Source: Dehalococcoidia bacterium (GTDB lineage: Bacteria; Chloroflexota; Dehalococcoidia; UBA2979). From it: a stretch of DNA of 64,000 bases. Location: assembly GCA_009379925.1 (NCBI GenBank), contig WHSU01000011.1, forward strand, positions 31,787-95,786, given 5' to 3'. The notes under the pieces were generated by a model. It saw nothing but the letters and a program-made list of their open reading frames with translations, searched no databases and had not been told where the DNA came from. Below, piece by piece: positions 50,988 through 58,599 of the stretch. Position numbers and translations under genes: made by a program. The first letter of the stretch is position 1, and each line of letters opens with the position of its first letter.

Positions 50988-52874
50988 ATGCTCGACGACC
51001 TTGGCCCGGCGCACGGTGACCAGAGCATCCAGCGCGGGCGGCTCGCCCTGCCGCTTCGTGAGTTCCTGGCGCAAGAGAACTCCGGCGCCGTCCTCCTCCT
51101 GGCGGCAACGGTCGTGGCGCTCGTCTGGGCAAACTCACCCTGGTCCGAGAGTTACGAGCGCATGTGGGAGACGACGCTCTCGCTCCGACTCGGTGACGCC
51201 GACCTCTCGATGGACCTCCGGCACTGGGTCAACGACGGTCTGATGGCACTCTTCTTCTTCGTGGCCGGGCTCGAGATCCGGCGCGAGTTCGACCGCGGCG
51301 AACTGCGAGAGCGCCGTCGCGTGGCTACGCCCGTGATCGCCGCGCTCGGCGGCATGGCAGTGCCGGCGCTCCTCTACCTGGCCCTCAACGCAGGCGAGCC
51401 CACAGCGCGCGGGTGGGGCATCACCATGGGGACCGACACGGCATTCGCCCTCGGACTCCTGACGCTGGTCGGCGGCCAGGCATCGCCCCGCGTCCGGATC
51501 TTCCTGCTCACGATCGTCATCGTCGACGACGTCGCGGCGCTGTCGGTGATCGCCATCGTCTACACGGAGGCGGTTTCCATCACGGCGCTGGCGGTAGCGC
51601 TCGGATGGTTCGCGCTGGTGATTGTCTTTCAGCGCAGTGGGTTTCGGAGCCCGATGGCCTACGGCCTCGTGGGCGTTGGCGTCTGGCTGGCCACGCTACT
51701 CTCCGGCGTGCATGCCACCGTCGCCGGTGTCGCCCTCGGCGTGCTGGCGAGCGCCCGCCCTCCCACACCGGAGGCGATCCAGCACGCGAGTACGCGCTGG
51801 CGGCTTTTCCGAGAGCAGCCGACCCCAGAGTACGCTCGCGTTGCGAGCCTCAGCGCCGCCCGGACGGTCTCCTGGAACGAGCGCCTCCAGCACTTGCTCC
51901 ACCCGTGGACCAGCTACGTCGTCGTCCCGGTGTTCGCCCTCGCGAACGCCGGTCTGCCCATCAACAGTGACGTCCTGCGTCATGCCGCCTCGTCTCCGGT
52001 CACCCTCGGTATCGTCCTGGGCCTGGTCGTCGGGAAGCCCGTCGGAATCCTCACCGCGACGTGGTTGATGACGCGCCGCCGGCTCGGCGGATGGCCGCTT
52101 CCCATCCCGTGGGCAGAGCTATTCGGCGCGGCCGTGCTGGCCGGCATCGGGTTCACGGTTTCGCTCCTGATCGCCGACATCTCCTTCGAGGGACAGGACC
52201 TGGAGGACGCGAAGCTGGGCATCCTCACGGCTTCGGTGCTCGCGGCAGCCCTCGCCTGGTTTGCGTTTCGAGGCATCGCGTACCTGCCTCGGCGTTGGAC
52301 CCTGGCCGGCAGCGAGAGCATGGCGAGCCCGCTGATCGATCTCGCCGAGCCCGTCGACCCGGAGGTCGACCATGTTCGCGGCCCGGAAGATGCTCCCGTC
52401 ACCCTGGTGGAGTACGGCGGATTCCAATGCCCCTATTGCGGCGCGGCGGAGTCGGTCCTCGGTGAACTCGCAGAGGCGATGGGCGATGACCTGCGCCTGG
52501 TCTTCCGCCACTACCCGCTGCTCGACGTGCACCCCCAGGCCGAACTCGCCGCCGCGGCTGCCGAAGCGGCTGCAGCCCAGGGCAAATACTGGGAGATGCA
52601 CAGCCTCCTCTTCGCCCACCAGGAGTCTCTGGAGGAAGCGGCAATCGTCGACTACGCACGGTCGCTCGGGCTCGATGTCGGACGGTTCGTGGACGACCTG
52701 GCGTCAGGCCGGCACGCGATGCGCGTCGAACGCGACGTGGCGAGCGGGGCCCTGAGCGGTGTCCTGGGTACGCCGACGTTCTTCATCAACGGGCGGAGGC
52801 ACCAGGGCGCCTACGACCGCGACTCCCTGGCCGCCGCCGTGCGCGCCGAGGCGTCCCTGGCTCGAGGGCACTGA
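50988..52874 (+). CDS. nhaA: NhaA sodium/proton antiporter fused to a DsbA-like thioredoxin
   Basis: A 628-residue fusion. Residues 1-440 are NhaA: FLAQENSGAVLLLAATVVALVWANSP pattern, D150 in GTDTAFA, D180-D181 in IVIVDDVAALS (matching the E. coli D133 and D163/D164 sites), K350 and about 12 helices. Residues 455-625 are a thioredoxin-fold DsbA/thioredoxin_4 domain with the redox motif C481-P-Y-C484 (FQCPYCGAAE) and the cis-Pro region GTPTFFINGRRHQGA. It exports Na+ in exchange for H+; the soluble domain could tune activity by redox state. ATG 50988 was chosen; TAGACT lies 64 bases upstream. Such NhaA-DsbA fusions are known in other bacteria but little studied. Confidence 0.93.
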   Translation: MLDDLGPAHGDQSIQRGRLALPLREFLAQENSGAVLLLAATVVALVWANSPWSESYERMWETTLSLRLGDADLSMDLRHWVNDGLMALFFFVAGLEIRREFDRGELRERRRVATPVIAALGGMAVPALLYLALNAGEPTARGWGITMGTDTAFALGLLTLVGGQASPRVRIFLLTIVIVDDVAALSVIAIVYTEAVSITALAVALGWFALVIVFQRSGFRSPMAYGLVGVGVWLATLLSGVHATVAGVALGVLASARPPTPEAIQHASTRWRLFREQPTPEYARVASLSAARTVSWNERLQHLLHPWTSYVVVPVFALANAGLPINSDVLRHAASSPVTLGIVLGLVVGKPVGILTATWLMTRRRLGGWPLPIPWAELFGAAVLAGIGFTVSLLIADISFEGQDLEDAKLGILTASVLAAALAWFAFRGIAYLPRRWTLAGSESMASPLIDLAEPVDPEVDHVRGPEDAPVTLVEYGGFQCPYCGAAESVLGELAEAMGDDLRLVFRHYPLLDVHPQAELAAAAAEAAAAQGKYWEMHSLLFAHQESLEEAAIVDYARSLGLDVGRFVDDLASGRHAMRVERDVASGALSGVLGTPTFFINGRRHQGAYDRDSLAAAVRAEASLARGH

Positions 52875-52907
52875 CTTGCCGCCGAGCCGGCATGCGATCG
52901 ACGCGAC

Positions 52908-52932
52908 GGCCGGCGCGATGGCGCGGCCGGCC
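52908..52932. terminator. Imperfect hairpin between convergent genes
   Basis: GGCCGGCGCG / CGCGGCCGGCC arms with a bulge and a 4-base loop (ATGG), between nhaA and the SRPBCC gene. There is no U-tract; a moderate candidate for a bidirectional terminator. Confidence 0.45.
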
Positions 52933-52952
52933 ACCGAGTACGCCCGCGTCCG

Positions 52953-53444
52953 CTATCCCCCGGCCACTTCGGCAAGGAGGTCGTCCAGGTGGTCGTAGCT
53001 GGCTTCCATGCCGGTCGCCATCCCCGTCGCCAACGCCTCGTCGCGGGCTTCCCGCGAGACGTAGCGTGTCGTCGCCGTCACCATGGTCTTGCCGTCTACT
53101 TCGGTGAGGACGGTGGTGGTGACCGTCTCGCCGCCGGTCCAGTCCTCGTCGAAGAGCTCGGTATGCACGATTCGCTCGGGTGAGACGACCTCGTGGTAGA
53201 CGCCGCCCATGCCCATGGTCCCCTCGTCGGGGTGGCGCCATTCGTACCGGAAGGCGCCGCCCTGGCGCAGGTCGATCTCACAGACGTCCAGCGTCCACCC
53301 TTCGGGGCCGGTCAGCCACCGCTTCACCAGCTCGGGCTGGGTGTGGGCATCGAAGACCAGCTGGCGGGGCGCGTCGAACGTGCGCGTCAGCGAGATCTCC
53401 AGGTCGGTCGGTGTTGTGACCGTCAGGGTGCCGGTGTCCGTCAT
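52953..53444 (-). CDS. SRPBCC/AHSA1-family protein
   Basis: A 163-residue START-like (Aha1 C-terminal type) protein that binds a hydrophobic ligand in a helix-grip fold. It shows RTFDAPRQLVFDAHTQPELVKRWL, GPEGWTLDVCEIDLRQGGAFRYEW and GTMGMGGVYHEVVSPERIVHTE, the standard AHSA1 blocks, ending MEASYDHLDDLLAEV. ATG 53444 is preceded by AAGGAGA at the right distance; ATG 53462 would add six residues and overlap the ArsR gene by 8 bases. ArsR-AHSA1 pairs are common; the regulator probably responds to the AHSA1 ligand or its source. Confidence 0.9.
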   Translation of the reverse strand: MTDTGTLTVTTPTDLEISLTRTFDAPRQLVFDAHTQPELVKRWLTGPEGWTLDVCEIDLRQGGAFRYEWRHPDEGTMGMGGVYHEVVSPERIVHTELFDEDWTGGETVTTTVLTEVDGKTMVTATTRYVSREARDEALATGMATGMEASYDHLDDLLAEVAGG

Positions 53445-53454
53445 CGTCGTCTCC

Positions 53455-53853
53455 TTAGCCATCAGTCACGGGGTGGGCGCGCGGTCCGTCGTCGACGGTG
53501 GGTGCCGGGTGCTCCTCGGCTTTCAGCTCTGCAAGCAGGTGGTCGAGTTGCTGATAGGTGGCTTCCCAGTGCTGCCGGTAGCCCTCCAGCCACGCCGTCG
53601 CCTCGGCAAGCGGCGCCGCCTCCAGGCGGCGCGGCCTGCGCTGCGCCGCCCGTCCCCGAGAAACGAGGCCGGCACGCTCGAGCACTTTGAGGTGCTTGGA
53701 GATGGCGGGCTGGCTCATCGCGAACGGCTCGGCCAGCTCCATCACGGAAGCCTCACCCGAGGCGAGCCGCTGGAGGATGGCGCGCCTCGTCGGGTCGGCC
53801 AGGGCCGCGAACGTCGCGTCGAGGTGGTCCGGCGCCGCAGTTGTTGTGGTCAC
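53455..53853 (-). CDS. ArsR/SmtB-family transcriptional regulator
   Basis: A 132-residue winged-helix repressor. The core reads DATFAALADPTRRAILQRLASGEASVMELAEPFAMSQPAISKHLKVLERAGLVSRGR across the recognition helix, with Arg-rich tail segments and a final LEGYRQHWEATYQQLDHLLAEL dimer helix. No Cys or His metal site is evident, so it is the non-metal type typical of ArsR-AHSA1 pairs. The start is GTG 53853 with AGGAG 10 bases upstream; a longer frame to 54123 lacks homology and crosses the promoter. Its own promoter and a palindrome between promoter and start suggest autorepression. Confidence 0.92.
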   Translation of the reverse strand: MTTTTAAPDHLDATFAALADPTRRAILQRLASGEASVMELAEPFAMSQPAISKHLKVLERAGLVSRGRAAQRRPRRLEAAPLAEATAWLEGYRQHWEATYQQLDHLLAELKAEEHPAPTVDDGPRAHPVTDG

Positions 53854-53869
53854 GTCTCGATAACTCCTA

Positions 53870-53881
53870 AGTTCCAGAACT
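53870..53881. promoter_or_regulatory. Candidate ArsR operator
   Basis: Palindrome AGTTC-CA-GAACT (5-bp arms) located between the -10 box and the start codon of the arsR-type gene, that is at or just after the predicted transcription start. It is placed so that bound repressor would block RNA polymerase. Confidence 0.45.
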
Positions 53882-53888
53882 AGAGTGT

Positions 53889-53918
53889 TATATACGGAAG
53901 GTCGCGGGAGTATGTCAA
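53889..53918 (-). promoter_or_regulatory. Near-consensus sigma-70 promoter of the ArsR-SRPBCC operon
   Basis: On the minus strand TTGACA (53918-53913), an 18-base spacer and TATATA (53894-53889). This is the clearest promoter in the window, in an AT-rich pocket of a GC-rich genome. The first codon lies 35 bases downstream of the -10 box. Confidence 0.75.
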
Positions 53919-54155
53919 GGGGAGGTCCGTACTGGGCACCACGCTTGGAGCAGTCCGCGGCTTTGTTGGGGATTATTCTGATGAAATTTATTCGCAACTC
54001 TCGTGAGACCTCTTGATATGTATTCGTAACGTCGAACATGTGGACACCCGCGCTCGATCCACGTTGCCCCTCGACGGCCGCACGGCGGTTGCCGCCGCAT
54101 TCGAGGGACCACCGACGTGGCACGAACGGCGAGGTTCAGGGCGGGAGAGGCTTCG

Positions 54156-54455
54156 ATGACAAGCGCAGAGGTGACGACGATCCGGGAGCCCGGTCTGGGG
54201 CAGGGCGATGCGGAGGAGCGACCAGGGCGTGAGAGCGCCGAGTCGTCCCGTGCCGCATCGGTGCGGGAGTTGGCGGCCGCGGTCCGCGCCCTGCGGGAGC
54301 AGGAGCAACTCGTGCTCTCGCTCTACTACAAGGACGAACTGACGACGCGCGAGGTCGGCCAGGTGCTGGGGCTGTCGCGGTCGGCGGTGCGTCGAGTGCA
54401 CAACCGGGCGCTCGCGCAGCTCACGGCGGCGGTGGCGCCGCGCCAAGCGGCATAG
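54156..54455 (+). CDS. Sigma-70 region 4-like helix-turn-helix protein without region 2
   Basis: A 99-residue protein. The C-terminal 55 residues are a sigma region 4: LREQEQLVLSLYYKDELTTREVGQVLGLSRSAVRRVHNRAL, most like FliA/SigB-type region 4, with the helix-turn-helix EVGQVLGLSRSAVRRV. The N-terminal 45 residues are acidic, Arg/Ala-rich and disordered-looking, with no region 2 to bind the -10 element. ATG 54156 has GGGAGAGG 7 bases upstream; GTG 54117 is an in-frame alternative. It could be an orphan DNA-binding fragment, an anti-sigma-like decoy or a partner of a separate region 2 protein. Confidence 0.72.
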   Translation: MTSAEVTTIREPGLGQGDAEERPGRESAESSRAASVRELAAAVRALREQEQLVLSLYYKDELTTREVGQVLGLSRSAVRRVHNRALAQLTAAVAPRQAA

Positions 54456-54619
54456 CGCACCTCGGAGCGCTCTGGGCCGGCCAGCTGCCGCACCTGCGCG
54501 TCTCGTCCTCGTGCCCGACCTTGCAATTCTCGTGCCGCGCGACGCCTCCTGTGCGAACCTTGAGGTGAGACGACGCGCGCCAGTCGCGTTGCTCGCCATG
54601 CGGGACCTGGAGGCCCTTC

Positions 54620-55111
54620 GTGTTCGCGCGGATTCTCACCACCCTGGACGGCTCCGAGTACGCCGAACGGGCCCTCAAATTCACTCGCGACCTGGCGGGA
54701 ATCGGAGACGCGCAGGTCAACCTGCTCACGGTGATCCCGACGATGCGGTCCGCGGGTGCCTCCGCTGACCCGCCGCCCGACGAGAGGCGCGGCAAGGCGG
54801 CGCTCGCCTACCTCGAGGAGCACGCCGGGGCGCTCCGCGCCGAAGTGCAGTCGGAGGTGGTGACACACGTACGGTTCGGCGATCCGGCGCGGGAGACCAC
54901 CGACCTGGCACGCGAGCTGGACGCCGATCTGGTTGTGATGAGCACGCAGGGTCTGGGTGCAGACGGGAGTTATGCGCTGGGCAGCGTGGCGCTGAAGGTA
55001 CTGATGACTGCGCCGTGCCCGGTCTTCATGGTGCGCATCAACAAGCCCGAGCCACCTCGGTCCGTGGCCGAGGAGCGGTGGCAGGGCGAAGGCGGCGCCA
55101 ACGTCGGCTGA
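54620..55111 (+). CDS. Universal stress protein
   Basis: A 163-residue UspA-fold protein. It begins MFARILTTLDGSEYAERALKF, the usual strand with the conserved Asp, and has VVMSTQGLGADGSYALGSVALKVLMTAPCPVFMV, matching the nucleotide-binding G2xG9(S/T) pattern of ATP-binding Usp proteins (GLGADG...GS). It ends with a short charged tail. The start is GTG 54620 with GGAGG about 6 bases upstream. It follows the sigma-like gene by 164 bases, in which I see nothing more than this ribosome site, and is followed 34 bases later by the GNAT-like gene. Confidence 0.9.
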   Translation: MFARILTTLDGSEYAERALKFTRDLAGIGDAQVNLLTVIPTMRSAGASADPPPDERRGKAALAYLEEHAGALRAEVQSEVVTHVRFGDPARETTDLARELDADLVVMSTQGLGADGSYALGSVALKVLMTAPCPVFMVRINKPEPPRSVAEERWQGEGGANVG

Positions 55112-55145
55112 ACCCGGCCCCTGTGTGCCAGGAAGTGGGTGCTCG

Positions 55146-55430
55146 ATGGACCCGGACGTCACAGACAACACGGCCGATCAGCAGTACGAGCTTCAGGCCG
55201 ACGACTTGATGGCCGTGCTGAAGTACCGACTTGAGACAGACCGAATCGCCCTGGTCAGTACCCGCGTGCCGCCGGAACTCGGCGGGCAAGGCGTCGGCAC
55301 ACGGCTGATCCGAGCAGCGCTCGCCGATGCGCGCGAGCGAGGTCTGCTGGTCGTTCCGATCTGTCCGTTCGTGAAGGCGCACCTGGAGAAGTTCCCGGAG
55401 GAAGCGTCCACGGCGCCGCACGGCACCTGA
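55146..55430 (+). CDS. Small GNAT-type (YjdJ-like) N-acetyltransferase
   Basis: A 94-residue minimal GNAT protein. The acetyl-CoA-binding turn is VPPELGGQGVGTRLIRAALADARERGLLVVPICPFVKAHLEKFPEE, with the QGxGxxL signature. The N-terminal strands (DQQYELQADDLMAVLKYRLETDRIALVST) match the small family that transfers acetyl to unknown acceptors. It ends a little earlier than relatives, in STAPHGT. ATG 55146 is preferred; GTG 55125 adds seven residues. AGGAAG lies upstream. It forms an apparent pair with the universal stress gene. Confidence 0.85.
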   Translation: MDPDVTDNTADQQYELQADDLMAVLKYRLETDRIALVSTRVPPELGGQGVGTRLIRAALADARERGLLVVPICPFVKAHLEKFPEEASTAPHGT

Positions 55431-55606
55431 TGACGAACGCGCCGGGAGTCTGGCTCCGGGCACGACCTGCCGAGCGTGGCGAACGACACCGCTCAGTCCG
55501 AGAGCAGTTGCTTCCCACCCCTCCCGGAGCAGCAGCTCGGCCTGCGCCACGTGGGGGCCGAGCGGGTTCCGGGCGGACATCCAGGCGGCGCGGGCGCGGG
55601 TGAGCG

Positions 55607-56467
55607 CTACGGCTCGCGCTCAACGAACTCGTACATACGCGTCGTGTCGGCCCCGGGCGCCTCGGCAGCCATCGCCTCCCAGACACGGGACACGGTCTCC
55701 GCTACGCTGGCGGGCGACTCGATCTCGCGCGCCGCGTGGTAGTAGAGGCCCACGTCCTTCGCCAACAGGTTCGCCGTGAACCCGTTGTCGAACGTCCCGG
55801 TCAGCACGCAGCGCGGGAACTTGTCCTCCGTCGCGCGGTTGCGTCCGCTCGATGCGTTGAGGACGTCGAGCATCAGACCCATCTCCAGTCCGCGCCGCTC
55901 GCCGAACCGGATCGCCTCGCTGGTAGCCAGGGTCGCTACCGCGGAGAGGAAGTTGTTGAGCAGTTTCATCGCCTGCGCCTGCCCGGGCTCCGTCCCGACA
56001 ACGAACCGGTTGCTGCCCAGCAGTTGGAGCAGCGGCTCCACGCGGGCGAGCGCCTCCGGGTCCCCCGCACTCATCACCGCAAGCGTCGCCTCGCGGGCGC
56101 CGCGCACCCCGCCGCTGACCGGCGAGTCCACGTACTCGATGCCCGCGGTCCGCAGCCGCCGCGCCGCCTCCTCGGCTGCCGCGATGCCGACTGTCGAGAG
56201 GTCCACGACCGTGCGCGTGGCGCGTTCGGAGACCGCGACGATGGCCTGACAGACACCGATCACCGCCGGCCCATCGGGGAGGCTCAGGAAGACCGGCTCC
56301 GCCTCGGCGGCGACGTCCGCCACCGAGGCGGCGTGACGCGCGCCGGCCGGCGCGCGTTCCGCCGTCCCTGCGGCGTCGTAGACCAGCAACTCGTGCCCGG
56401 CGGCGGCCAGGTGCGCCGACATCGGCCCGCCCATGTTGCCCAGACCGATGAACCCGATGGGCGTCAT
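55607..56467 (-). CDS. NAD(P)-dependent 3-hydroxyisobutyrate dehydrogenase-like oxidoreductase
   Basis: A 286-residue beta-hydroxyacid dehydrogenase. It starts MTPIGFIGLGNMGGPMSAHL with the Rossmann GLGNMG motif, then DLSTVGI, the substrate-binding DSPVSGGVRGAREATLAVMSAGD, and the catalytic Lys in MKLLNNFLS. The C-terminal helices contain GFTANLLAKDVGLYYHAAREIESP. Its ATG 56467 overlaps the TGA of the preceding carboxymuconolactone decarboxylase-like gene by one base, so they are co-translated. It may reduce or oxidise a ring-cleavage or hydroxyacid intermediate; the true substrate is unknown. Confidence 0.9.
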   Translation of the reverse strand: MTPIGFIGLGNMGGPMSAHLAAAGHELLVYDAAGTAERAPAGARHAASVADVAAEAEPVFLSLPDGPAVIGVCQAIVAVSERATRTVVDLSTVGIAAAEEAARRLRTAGIEYVDSPVSGGVRGAREATLAVMSAGDPEALARVEPLLQLLGSNRFVVGTEPGQAQAMKLLNNFLSAVATLATSEAIRFGERRGLEMGLMLDVLNASSGRNRATEDKFPRCVLTGTFDNGFTANLLAKDVGLYYHAAREIESPASVAETVSRVWEAMAAEAPGADTTRMYEFVEREP

Positions 56468-56841
56468 CACGCATCCACCTCGCTCAGCACCTCTCGCGCG
56501 ATGCGGAACGCCTCCACGCCCGCGGGCACACCCGCGTAGGCAGTGATCTGGAGCAGCGTTTCGCGCAACTCCTCGCGCGTACATCCGTTGCCCAGCGCGG
56601 CGCGAAAGTGCAACCGGAACTCCACGGGCCGGTTCAGCGCCGCGAGCAGACAGAGCACGTTCAGGCTGCGCTGTTTGCGCTCGAGGCCGGCGCGCGCCCA
56701 GGTGCCCCAGGCCATCTCCGTGACCATCTCCTGGAAGTCACGGTTGAAGTCGTCCACACCAGCCAGCGCCGCGTCCACATACTCGGCGCCCAGCACCTCG
56801 CGGCGCACTTCCAGGCCCTGTTCGAACCTCTCCGACGGCAT
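56467..56841 (-). CDS. Carboxymuconolactone decarboxylase-family protein
   Basis: A 124-residue AhpD-like helical protein of the PcaC/CMD type. It begins MPSERFEQGLEVRREVLGAEYV, contains EMAWGTWARAGLERKQRSLNVLCLLAALNRPVEFRLH in order and ends with NGCTREELRETLLQITAYAGVPAG, the block with the single C and the conserved E and H/Y. The absence of a CxxC pair argues for a decarboxylase-type rather than peroxidase function. It lies 70 bases after an amidohydrolase and overlaps the HIBDH-like gene by one base, which suggests a protocatechuate-like or related ring-fission pathway. Confidence 0.92.
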   Translation of the reverse strand: MPSERFEQGLEVRREVLGAEYVDAALAGVDDFNRDFQEMVTEMAWGTWARAGLERKQRSLNVLCLLAALNRPVEFRLHFRAALGNGCTREELRETLLQITAYAGVPAGVEAFRIAREVLSEVDA

Positions 56842-56910
56842 GCTCTTCCCTTCGCTCGGGGCGCGACGATGATCCGCGCCCCAGTCAGTTTCGTGCCGGT
56901 CGCGGCCGCG

Positions 56911-57744
56911 CTACTCGGGCCAGTCGAGGCAGTCCGCCAGCGACTTGCCGAGCACCAGTTCCCGGTCATCAGCGGAGAGGATGTCCAGTTCCTCCTGGAA
57001 CATCCGCAGGCAGTCCGCGTACGTGCCCTTGAGCCGCGTGACGTCCGAGCCCCAGAAGAGGCGTTGCGGCCCGTACGCCTCGTAGAGGCGCTTCAAATGA
57101 GGGTGGACGTCTCGATGCGGATAGGGCTCCGCCGAGAAGTTGGGCACCGAACTGACCTTCACGAAGACACCGGGGAACCTGGCGAGGGCAACCAGGCGGT
57201 CCATGCTCGCCCAGGCGCCGGCGGCATCCACGTTCAGGTCCAGGGCCATGTGGTCCAGGATCAGCTTGAGGCCGGGGCGCCGCTCGACGATCGGCCGCGC
57301 CTTCTCCGGGGCGCCGCGCAACAGCATCATCAGCGGTATCCCGTGACGTTCGCAGGTGTCCCAGAACCACTCGAGCGACCCGTCGTCGAGCTGCTCGATA
57401 CGCGGCTTTGCGAGGAACGTGACACGGATGCCGAGCATCCCCGGCTGGTCCAGCCAGCCCGCGAGCTGTTCCTGCGCATCGGGTGCATCGATGTCGAAGC
57501 GACCCATGACGGCCAGGCGGTCCGGGAACCGCTCGGCGGCCTCGAGAGCGGTGGCGTTGTTCTCGCCCACCCAGGTCGGCGGCACGAGCACGGCGCGGTC
57601 GACGCCTGCCGCGTCCATCGCGGCCAGCGCCTCCTCCGCACTGAAGCCGCCCTCGCGCTGCGGCTCGTTGCGTGGCGGCTGGGGCCACGGCCGGTCGGGG
57701 CCGTCGACCTCCCACACGTGGATCTGCGAGTCGGTCACGAGCAT
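56911..57744 (-). CDS. Amidohydrolase 2-type (ACMSD-related) hydrolase
   Basis: A 277-residue TIM-barrel metal-dependent hydrolase or decarboxylase. The N-terminal metal motif is unusual: DSQIHVW, where relatives carry two His (DxHxHxW); only the second His is kept. Further metal/active-site points are ILDHMALD and FWGSDVTRL. An intact NNATALEAAERFPDRLAVMGRFD stretch is typical. ATG 57744 has AGGAGAG 7 bases upstream. Amidohydrolase 2 proteins next to carboxymuconolactone decarboxylases are frequent in aromatic or lactone degradation. Whether the Gln variant still binds metal is open. Confidence 0.88.
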   Translation of the reverse strand: MLVTDSQIHVWEVDGPDRPWPQPPRNEPQREGGFSAEEALAAMDAAGVDRAVLVPPTWVGENNATALEAAERFPDRLAVMGRFDIDAPDAQEQLAGWLDQPGMLGIRVTFLAKPRIEQLDDGSLEWFWDTCERHGIPLMMLLRGAPEKARPIVERRPGLKLILDHMALDLNVDAAGAWASMDRLVALARFPGVFVKVSSVPNFSAEPYPHRDVHPHLKRLYEAYGPQRLFWGSDVTRLKGTYADCLRMFQEELDILSADDRELVLGKSLADCLDWPE

Positions 57745-57810
57745 GGTGGTCTCTCCTGAAAGCACCCGGCCAGTGGGGCACACACCGTCTCCGACGAACG
57801 GCCTCGAGCG

Positions 57811-58431
57811 CTACTGGGCCGGCGAGAACGGCGCGGGCAGCAGGATCTTGTTCGACTGGCTGAGGTAGCGGTCGCGCCCGCCGGGGGGCGGCCATTTGCC
57901 GGTTGCCGTCGCCTGCCGGCGCGCCTCATCGCGCGCCGCCAGGCTCGGGTAGGCCCACATGTGGATGAAGCTGTTCACTGCCGGACCGAACTCGACGTTG
58001 CCGAGCAGTACGGGGGAGGAGAACTGGAGGCGCGTGGGGAGCGCAGCCTCCCAGCTCGCCATGATGTCCGGGAGCGTGCCGGCTCGGAACGTGTACTGCC
58101 GCAGCTCGTAGATCGGTCCGTCGTTGCCTGGCGTCCATTCGGGCGCGAAGGGGAACGGCGTGAGGATCTCCACCTTCTGATTCACGATGAACTCGGCGGT
58201 CTTCGGTGGCCAGGCGGGGTCCTTCGAGGCCTCGGCGCGGATGCGACTCCGCTCGGCGAGATCCGCGTAGGGCCAGATGTGGATGATCTCGTTGAGCGGC
58301 CCGATGTCCGTGCGGAAGAATCCGGCGAGGCGCGAGTACTTCTCCCGAGCCGGGTATGCCGCGCCCCAGCGCTCCTGGACCTCCGCCATCGCCCCGGGCC
58401 TCAGCGTGTACGTTCGGATCTCGTAGATCAT
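57811..58431 (-). CDS. NIPSNAP-family protein with two domains
   Basis: A 206-residue protein with two ferredoxin-like NIPSNAP domains, the first beginning MIYEIRTYTLRPGAMAEVQ and the second IYELRQYTFRAGTLPDIM. Both have the (I)YE(I/L)R.YT.R.G signature and later NEIIHIWPYADLAER and NSFIHMWAYPSLAARDEAR. Family proteins are linked to ligand binding and, in bacteria, to degradative operons. ATG 58431 has GGAGGGGC 5 bases upstream. It heads this minus-strand cluster and lies 168 bases from the divergent MBL gene; the amidohydrolase follows 66 bases later. Confidence 0.92.
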   Translation of the reverse strand: MIYEIRTYTLRPGAMAEVQERWGAAYPAREKYSRLAGFFRTDIGPLNEIIHIWPYADLAERSRIRAEASKDPAWPPKTAEFIVNQKVEILTPFPFAPEWTPGNDGPIYELRQYTFRAGTLPDIMASWEAALPTRLQFSSPVLLGNVEFGPAVNSFIHMWAYPSLAARDEARRQATATGKWPPPGGRDRYLSQSNKILLPAPFSPAQ

Positions 58432-58599
58432 CGGGCGCCCCTCCATGCGCGATCCCCGGGTTGAGCTGACCGGTCGAACGCCGGCATGGTACGGGATACC
58501 GTCGCACACGTCGGGGATGCGAGGGGAAGCGCGTCCGTGCGCACTGCACGGCGGCTATCCTCGGGCCGCACCACTGGGGGCGTCGAGAGGGGTGGGACG

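Noticed and set aside
53854..54123. N-terminal extension of the ArsR regulator to 54123
   Set aside because: It crosses a clear promoter and has no homology; GTG 53853 gives the normal length.
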